DNA from: Lathyrus oleraceus | Taxonomy: Eukaryota; Streptophyta; Magnoliopsida; Fabales; Fabaceae | Assembly (NCBI RefSeq): GCF_024323335.1 | Contig: NC_066582.1 | Coordinates: forward strand, 181,484,782 to 181,548,781 | Reading direction: 5' to 3' | Length of the DNA: 64,000 nucleotides | Shown: positions 55,908 through 64,000 of the stretch, one piece after another | How positions within the stretch are numbered: the first letter of the stretch is position 1 | Layout: each line of letters begins with the position of its first letter | Notes under the pieces: model-generated | What the model saw: the letters and a program-made list of their open reading frames with translations, nothing else | Told to the model about the DNA's origin: nothing | Database searches by the model: none | Position numbers and translations under genes: made by a program

Positions 55908-58125
55908 GTTAATAATAAAATTGAAAAAATTACAAAAAAAAATTCATTTCTATTTAATTGAATCTTAGAGAATAAGTTAAAACTTTTAGGAAAAACAATC
56001 AATGAGGAATGGTTAAATATGATCACTAAATCAAATTAAATATATTTTATTGATTAGTTTGAAAACCTAATTTTTAAATATAAATAGAAGTCTTTTATAC
56101 ACACACATAAAAAAAAACAAGATAAAATAAAAAAATATCATCAAAATCTTTTTCTTGTTATTACTAATACATTATTTTTATTATTATCAATTATTATTTC
56201 TTAATAAATAAAAGTCCATTAAATATTTTTTATCTAATTTCTTTTGCCTAGTTTTAATTAAAAGAGTGGTTTTGTGAGTGAATATCATTAATCTCTTTAT
56301 TTTTAGTATTGATCTTATTTATTTATTATTATTGATATCACTTTAATATCAATTATTAGATGCTATTATTTAAGTGAAAATTAAAATAGAATCAAATTGA
56401 CCAAATGAAGTTTTTTCTTTCCCGTGAGTGTAACATATGCCAGTAACTCCATGAAACAACAAAATCTCCAAAAATTAAAAAAGGAGAGATCGTCATACAT
56501 TCATCCTTTGATTTCATTCCAAATAAAATTAGTTCATGCTTCTTTCTAAAAAGAATATCTCAATATCATAATTATGTTTTCAAATGTCTAAAATATATAA
56601 CCAATCTCAATCAAATCCAAATGGAAGCAAATTAGCAATAATAACATCATTTTAAATCAAATTCCACCTTTTTCATTTTTAGTGTATTTCTTTATTTCTA
56701 ACATGATCATTTTTTATTTTCTCACCTTTTTAAAGTTGTAATTATTCACTATTATTAAAATTTAATGGGTTTTATTATTATTAAATTTTTAGATTTATTA
56801 TATTACCATCAATATTAAATTATAAAACAAAAATAAATAAAAAAGTGCATTCATTTTTTAACTTTCATATTGATTAATTAGTCATTTAAAAAAAAGTTTT
56901 TTTTTTCATTTTTATTCACTTTTTATCCAAAAAATAATAAATAAATAAAATAAAATAAAATATTTCATTTTTAGTTAAAAATTACTCACATTAATTGTTT
57001 TAGTAATTCCACCTTTAATTCTAAATAAAAAAAATTAAAAGTAGTTATTATTATCTCTTAAGGAAAAAATCTTTAAAATCTTTATAATTATTAAAAAAAA
57101 ATTACTCACACGTATTCAACCTAAAAAGTTGTTGTTCTTCACACTGAAGAAGATTAATTACAAGAAGGTCAGGATCGAAAACATGAAGAGTAAGGAGAAA
57201 TAAAAAGGGAGAATTTTAAATTTTCACCAGGGACAATCTCCTCCCCGTAGGTTGGTTTCTTCTTGCTTCATTAGTCCTTATTTATTCGGTTTACTTTTCG
57301 GGTGTTGTGGATTCATTATGTCTTTTCTTGGTGTCTTGATCTATTAATTTAATTTTGTTTAAATTTTCACTTAGTTCTCAATTGATTTATTTTGTTTTAA
57401 TAATAGTTTTATTATCATTATACATACAAAAAATCTTTCACAAAGAAAAAGGCATTAACTGTTTCCAATAAAATTAAAATATTTAACTATTTCAACTTAA
57501 AAATTATATTCTATTTCAAATTAAATTAAGTCAATCAAATTAATAATTAGGGTTTTAATTAATACTTTAGTATTTATTTTTTATTTAATCATATAAATAA
57601 TAAATAGTATATAATTAATTAAAGGATAATTAATTAAGAAATTAAGGTTAATTCATGAAACAACCATGGGGTAATTCAGGGATAATTATGGGATAAAATT
57701 CAGGGATAATTATTATGGTTTCATGGGATATAAATTAGGGATAAAATTAGGGTAGGGGATACATTTTATCGCATGTTATTTAAATTATCTTTCTGAATTA
57801 AATTAAATTATATTTTCAAATCAAATGGGACAAGGGCATGGGATAAAACTCTAAGGTTTTCAAGGGATAAATCGGGGATAAAATCCGGATAAAGGATTAT
57901 GTCTAATACCTAATTATGACTCCTAACTTATTTTCTTAAATAAATTAAAATACTATTTTTGCAAGGGATAAAGGGGGATAAAATCAATCTAAACTCACCT
58001 CAAACTATAAGTCCACCGCTTTAGTGCATTGAGGCATTTTTTAAAATCAATTACTTCTCCGTCTCCGATGCTTGAGAACTTTAAATGGATAAAAATAATC
58101 AACCAACCAATAATTTAAAGACGAA

Positions 58126-58384
58126 CTACAGGGCTCTGATCCTTCAATACATTTGAGAGTACGTAGGCATAGAGTTGTAAGACTCTAGCGAGTATAATAA
58201 TAAAAAATATTTCTTAGGGATTCCCTTATAAAAATAATAAAACAATTTTGTAAATAAATAAATAATTAAATTATTAATAAATATTAAAGCAAATGTTCCT
58301 TAGAAACACACTAATCCTAGAACTAAAGGAGGATCTCATTGAGTACAATGGAGGTAAGGGGTGTCTAACATCTTCCCCTTACTT
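58126..58384 (+). other. LTR hairpin module of element A, 3' LTR
   Basis: Hairpin 0 at 58126-58166, hairpin 1 TCATTG-AGTA-CAATGG at 58336-58351, hairpin 2 AGGTAAGGGG/CCCCTTACTT at 58352-58384. Hairpins 1 and 2 keep the stems of the 5' LTR copy although the loop has changed at two sites (TGTCTAACATCTT). Confidence 0.7.
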
Positions 58385-58452
58385 AACTGACTCCCGAACC
58401 TAGTCTTTAACCCTTAGTCATTAGGTTTTATCACTATTTCCCTATTCCTTAT

Positions 58453-60135
58453 TGTCACACCCTGATTTTGACCCTGAATCTCCGATTCAACACATCCATC
58501 ATAGCTATTGCATTTATACATAGCATAACATTCATTCCATACCGCATATTGCTTAGAATATCAGTCGAAATAATTTTTTGGAATTACAGGTGAATCGGTT
58601 GAATCAATCGTCAGACGTGCATCAAATCAGTTGACGAAAAATTTTAAAATCAACCTTGCAAACTATGTTCCGCGTAGTTTAATCTGGTATGTTCGATTTA
58701 TTTTTTGGCTTTTTTTTCGTCCACCTTTTGACCCGCCTGAGCCTTTTAACCGGTCAAAATTTATTTCAAAATTAAAAGAAACGCTGTATTTTTTCAATAA
58801 GTATTTTTTGTGCTGATCATTTTAATACAGTCGGTTTAATTTTTCAAGCATTTTTACGCTCGATTTTTATTTATTTTTAATCTGCTTATTTCCATTTTTT
58901 AGCCAAAGTAATTAGGACAATTATTTAGAATTATTCGTGATTTTAATTTGAATTTTGATTGTGTCATTTTTTATATATTAATTTCTAAAGTTATGCTCAT
59001 TTAATTTATTTTATCAAAGAAAAATCAAAAAAATTGAAAATATCTTTACTCCTCTACTCTTCATGTGCCACGTGGCCTTTGATTTTTGAATTGGGTGGAA
59101 TGAGGAGTGGAAACACGACTCATACAGTGTGTTGGGTGCGAGGAAGTGGAGGACAGCTGTATTTGTCCTTCCACACAAAAGATTCCTTATTTTTTCCCTT
59201 CCGGGTAGAGAGAAAAAAAGGTACTGGCTGAAAATTCCAAAAGGAGAGCAGGAGGAGGGAGGGACGTATATTTCTTTGAATACTCACTACTGGAGATTAT
59301 TATTTTTTATAGAAGAGTGACCCTTCTCCTTCTTTCAAGAGGGCACTCTTCACTTCTTCTTTCCGTTGCCCTTCCTACTAGCGCCGTCACATACGCCGTC
59401 TCCGACGACAGCACACCACCGCCGTCTCCGACCACCACACACCCGTTAAACTCTTCGCCACCACCATTGTTACAATCTGAAGGGCTACAAATGGAACTGT
59501 CGCATCACAACTCGGCATCCTTCCGCCGAAAACAACCATCCAACATAACGGTAACGCTCAAATCGATTTCTTTATGATATTATATCATGTTTCATGTTGT
59601 ATACTTTATTACGTCTTCCTTGCGTTAGTACTATTTTTCCTTTCCTACTGGTTTTTGGATCATGTATACCAACTATGAAAATAATATAATGTTGTTGTTT
59701 TGGATGATTTCACGCGCTTCAGGCAATTTATATGTTACTAAGTTTTCTTTTGTTTTCTAAATAAAATGATTTGAGTTTATTTTCAAAAGGGTCTGAAAAA
59801 ATCAAGTCAACATCATTTTCATTTGTTTCATTTTTACTTTAATTTTTGCCAACCATTTTATTTTATATTTACATATTATTATTGTTCAGTATTCACTTTT
59901 TTGATAAATTAGATGTAAGATATTAGGTTCATTAATGCTTATCTCATGCTGTAAATAGTGTGTAAATAATATAAACATACTTTTATTGGTGTATTTTTTT
60001 TACTGCTGCTACTGAAGTTCCAAACCATATGAATGCTACTGGGCACAAGTTGCTACTGCTTCTGTTATTTATTCAATTTAATTTTAACTCAGCGTCATAT
60101 TTTAAAGTGTAAATTATTGGAGGTGACAAAATAAC
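58453..60135 (+). mobile_element. LTR E, 5' part of another Ogre/Tat-type LTR
   Basis: It starts TGTCACACCCTGATTTTGACCC, matching the shared start pattern of the other LTRs, and interrupts the 3' LTR of A. It carries a GC-rich leader-like block (59030-59580) reminiscent of the one in solo LTR G. Open frames there (for example 59317-59577) are Pro/Ser-rich with no domain. No LTR end, PBS or hairpin module appears before the sequence changes at about 60135-60208, so E is truncated or interrupted. Confidence 0.6.
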
Positions 60136-60207
60136 AAGGTGTTGGTTCCAGTTGAGTGGTAATAGCGTTGACCTTCATTCCCAGTAGCATGGGTTTGATT
60201 CTTGGCA
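60136..60207 (+). other. tRNA-like scrap at the E/F junction
   Basis: AGTTGAGTGGTAATAGCG resembles box A, and GGGTTTGATTCTTGGCA about 35 bp later resembles box B. It sits exactly between the end of E and the homology start of F. It may be a truncated tRNA-derived SINE. No poly(A) tail or target duplication was found. Confidence 0.4.
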
Positions 60208-60288
60208 TATTGTGCAAACATGAATGGGATGATGAGAAAAGAATGTACATTTTTATTATTTTTGTGTTTGAACGGATGAACCCGTTGC

Positions 60289-60329
60289 CTACGTACCTTC
60301 CATCAAAGGTAAGGATCAAAACGCCGTAG
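60289..60329 (-). other. LTR hairpin 0 in F
   Basis: On the minus strand CTACG...CGTAG encloses TACCTT-tgatgg-AAGGTA, identical in the stems to LTR B. Confidence 0.65.
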
Positions 60330-63300
60330 TTCGGCTAAAAGATTTCCAAAAGTTAGTGGGTTCAATTTTAAAACAAGAGCACTAAGGCTTTTCATTCTCA
60401 AGGGGAGAAAACTCAACCTGAATCAACGATCCACCATGCGAGGACGGCTTCAACATACTAGTGAGGGGTTAACCCTATAATAAGTATGGAAGACTTACAA
60501 TCAACTCAACTAAGGATAAGGTAAGATTTACATCAACCACTATGGTAATTGAAACCTATGGCTAATGTATGAAAACATATTAACAATGGACAAAGCCACA
60601 AAACAATTGAATGGGTGGAGTTAATTGATTATGAGTATTCACAAAACATGGTCAAGGTATGATTGAGATTCAATTCAGAAAGAAGTATTATGAAATGGAG
60701 TTTGAAAAGTCAAGGACTTAGGGTCCAGGTTTCTAATTTGAAAAGAGATGAGAATGTTTGCACAACATGTATTTACAAGTTTTAAAATCAACAAGTGAAA
60801 AGGGGTTTTTTTGAAACAAAAAGGGTGTGGATGAAGGAGTGTAAAACTTCCTAGAAGTTCACCTCTTGAAATCATATAGAAGATGATTCAAGTGTGTCCT
60901 TTGGAATGAAGCAACAAAACAAGCGAGCAAATAAAAGCAAGGTGATACCGGACGCCATCAATGGACTTACACCAATCTCACAAACAAAGGCGGATACCGG
61001 ATACCAATAAATGGATTTACACCAATCTCCTAAAACAAAACAAAACAGAAGGGTGGATACCGGAGGCCAATCAACTGGACTTATACCAATCTCCAAAGAA
61101 TCAAGACATGGATGTCAGATGCCAATCTATCTGGACTTATACCAACCTCCAAAGGATGGTCATAGGAATACAAATGCCAACAACATGGACTTATAATTGC
61201 ATCCTCACATACAACAAACAAATAGAAGCACTAAGCAAAGAGGACATAAGTGGCCAATGAAAAGGTCTTACACTCAATCCCTTCCAAATCATAGGAACAA
61301 TGGCCAATGAATGGACTTATAGTTGATTCCTCAATGGGCAAACTCAAACAAATCACAAAGATATGAAATGATGATCATGCAATAATGAACAATTAATGAT
61401 GATAAGTGCACAAAGGCAAACAAGCAAACATGTACAGATGAAGCAAGCAATCAATCAAACAAAGTCATTTAGCACCCACTATATACAAGCAATTTTGGCT
61501 CAAACAAAGGGTTAGACTTTAAAGTCAACTGGAATGGGGTAAGTGGTGCTCTTAACCTTAACATTGAGGGTTAAGGTGAAGCAGATGAAAGGATACGAGG
61601 GGTGTGCCTCATTGCTCTTACCCCTGGTCAGGGAGAGCATTGAATATCAGAAGGCGTGGGAGTTCATAAAGTTGGAACTCTCTCCACAAGTTAATGACTC
61701 TATAGATCTTGGGCTTTTACTCACTATGCATCAACACATGTGGTGTGAGCAAGGTGAGTGACACACAGAATAGTAGGAGATGGACTACACATCTCTTTTG
61801 TCTACCAATTGCCTTATTAAAAGGACTTTTCCTGCTTGGGGACAAAGATAAACACTCACAAACATTGCCTCTTAAGGAGGACTTCAGACAGGTGCCTGGC
61901 CAAGTAACAGGCCAGGTCTTCCAGACTACATGAAGAGGAAATATATACCTATATTAGCAAAGCCCAAAAAAGTTCACAAAGAACTATAGCAACTAATGTA
62001 CCTGAAATCAATCAAATATAATCAGTACACCAATCACAAAGTCAAAACAGACAAGATAATAACCCACAGTCAACACAATCAATCACATGTGCAAAGCACA
62101 AACTCAAATCAAATGAGCTAGAGGCATCCTACAAAACAAATCAAGTTAGTCCATAACAATCAAATAAACCAAACTCAATCAACTTGAATTAATCTCCCTA
62201 AAGCAATTGCTTCTTCAACCTGAAAATCAAACTCAAACATGAGAAGTAGACCACTAGGACAAAGCCTAGGGTCAAAGGAAGAGAAATAGACCAAAACAGA
62301 ACATGAAAGTTGACCAAAATCAAGATTAATCAAATAAGAACAAAGTCCAATTGGTCTCATATCAAAACTATGCACCAAATCCATTTTATAAGCAAAATAT
62401 GTCAAACTAGGCAAGTTGGAAGCTCAATGAGGTAAACAGAATAAACACAAGCATATCAATACCAAAATGGCTCAATAAATTCCAAGAAAAATCATGCTTA
62501 AACAGAACACATTGAATGAGCAACACACCAAAATTCAGTGCATTTGGATAAGTGGAAGCATGGAAATTAAATTCAACAAGTCATGGCATGCATATACAAG
62601 CTCAAACAAGGCCACAAATGGTACACCAACTTCACACAAGCATAAAACAGAAACCAAACATGATAAATGAATGAAACCAAAGCCATGGCAAAACCTCAAG
62701 ATGTCTATAATACACATGCCAAATTTTAGGTCCATCCAATAAACACCAAGGATTTCACAAATCATATAAGATCATGACTCACAAAAGGTCCACAATTGGT
62801 CAAACAGAGGGAAAATTCTCAAACAAATAGAAAATGCATTCAAAAATTCCAGGAAAAATCACAAGCAAACTTAACATCCATAAGTATCAACATGCAAAAA
62901 TCCAGATCAATTCAAGTTAAATAGGCATGGCAAAGAAATTCCACAAGTTGGACAAGAAATGGTGTGACATACATTGTCACACCTCCAAAGATCAGGTCAT
63001 ATCTCACAATCCAGAAATGCAAAAATCACAAACTGTATACCAAAATGCTCCTCAAGTTGTCTAGATTATGCATGTAAAATTTCAGCTCCATTAGATCAAG
63101 CATCATGATTTCATAAAAGAAATGGTAAGCAATGTGCAAGGAATGGCATGTATGAACATAAACCCTAGGCAATTTAGAAATCTAACCGTGCACAAATTCA
63201 TTAAAAATCACCAAAAAATAGAAGACATTAAAAGGATCATGGCATAAAAAATCTCATGTTGATTGGATTATTATTGAGAGAGTTATGATTTTTTGAATGT

Positions 63301-63394
63301 GGAGGAAAAAATAAAAAAGGTGAAAGGAAGCATTGAATATGTGATAAGCATATGTGAAAAAATGCAGCAAGCAACATGTGAAACGCCTGAGGCC

Positions 63395-63455
63395 GGATTC
63401 GAACCGTGGCATGATTTGAACTGAGCGCGCGCCTAATGAAACTATGCGTTTCATT
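63395..63455 (-). other. Perfect Pol III box B and adjacent hairpin in LTR F
   Basis: The minus strand of 63395-63405 reads GGTTCGAATCC, an exact box B. Just upstream on that strand is GCGCGCTCAGTT, a partial box A. A hairpin AATGAAAC-tatgc-GTTTCATT lies at 63435-63455 between GCGCGC motifs. Not a tRNA gene: the boxes are too close and no cloverleaf forms. Confidence 0.45.
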
Positions 63456-64000
63456 AAAAGATGTGGCGCGCTGCTATTGGTTACATGGCACACAAACATG
63501 AAATTCATGCAAAACAAAGGCCAGGCAAGATTGAAACGCGATCTGGAAACAAAACCTAAACATTCATCATCATCTTCATCCTGTTCATAATCATCAAGAT
63601 CCAAACTCCACAGAAATGCATGAAAATTATATCACTCGAATCCTCTTGCATCACACATCACGTATCCAGCATTGATTTGTTCTAATTTTACTCATATCAA
63701 AAGGATCGATCAAATTAAGTTCTAACATTCAATATTCAAATCCACATAACTTTCTTAATATTCAATGAAATCACTAGATCTAAAGTTCATCATGCTCAGC
63801 AACAAAGGATCTACAAGATGCATATCACAATGGCAAGAATTAGAGTGATCGAATTCTTACCTTCAAAGAATTGCAGAACTCGATTTGCTTGTTTCAAGGC
63901 TTGGATTGTGAAAACAGCTGATCTATGATGATGAGGAAGATGAATGAATGCAAGGCTTTAGCTCAATAGTGCTTAAATTCGAAGAAATCTCCAAATGCCA

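Larger units (their letters stand above)
60208..64000 (-). mobile_element. LTR F, minus-strand relative of LTR B, runs off the window
   Basis: Read on the minus strand, 64000 to 60208 follows LTR B from its leader to just past hairpin 0 (homology stops at GTTTGCACAATA, B position about 35408). Shared parts include the ~60 bp repeats (60940-61340), the GGTACGTAGGCA motif and many leader blocks. Similarity is moderate, so F is a different, older subfamily. Its LTR 3' end, with hairpins 1 and 2, is missing at the junction. Confidence 0.82.

Noticed and set aside
59317..59577. Pro/Ser/Thr-rich 86-residue frame in LTR E
   Set aside because: Low complexity, in an LTR leader, no homology recognised.
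63254..63604. 116-residue minus-strand frame in LTR F
   Set aside because: No domain; it crosses the GC-rich hairpin and LTR leader sequence.

Overview
The window is plant nuclear heterochromatin-type DNA with no recognisable host gene. It is almost entirely nested transposable elements. Giant LTRs (3.2-5.9 kb), an arginine-tRNA-type primer site (TGGCGACTCTGCTGGGGA, seen three times), the polypurine tract AAATAGGGGCA and Ogre-like gag, integrase and intron remnants point to the Ogre/Tat branch of Ty3/gypsy. These features, in such density, suggest a legume of the tribe Fabeae (pea, vetch, lentil or grass pea). That taxonomic call is inference.

Layout. Positions 1-5897 are an old composite LTR (D) followed by 537 bp of its body. 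At 6435 element C (LTR 6435-9611, PBS 9614) was inserted into D. At 9752 element A was inserted into C. A's 5' LTR (9752-12229 plus 28451-29527) is split by a 16.2 kb minus-strand Helitron (12230-28450). A's body is split by the youngest element, B (29796-49324: two 5.9 kb LTRs, a perfect AAGGC target duplication, a 7.7 kb largely non-coding body). A resumes to 55043 and ends in its 3' LTR (55044-58452), which is cut by another LTR (E, from 58453). E is followed by a tRNA-like scrap and by a minus-strand LTR of the B family (F, 60208 to the window end). The Helitron itself carries a 4.25 kb minus-strand solo LTR (G, 13062-17312, duplication AGTTC) and a 1.38 kb copia-like solo LTR (I, 18479-19860) inside its helicase gene.

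Coding capacity is all decayed. The Helitron retains a Rep/HUH region and a PIF1-like helicase, broken by stops, a changed Walker A motif and insertion I. Element B retains pieces of gag, a pre-intron ORF end, the Ogre-type intron, the start of the next ORF and the integrase C-terminus, but has lost protease, reverse transcriptase and RNase H. B and A must have been mobilised in trans by an autonomous relative.

The most interesting signal is in the LTRs. Otherwise dissimilar LTR families share, in the same order, a module that folds into three hairpins whose stems differ in sequence but keep pairing. It is followed by AATAAA and by a copy of the first 8-10 bases of the primer-binding site. 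This looks like a conserved structured RNA element near the RNA 3' end. I do not know of a description of it.
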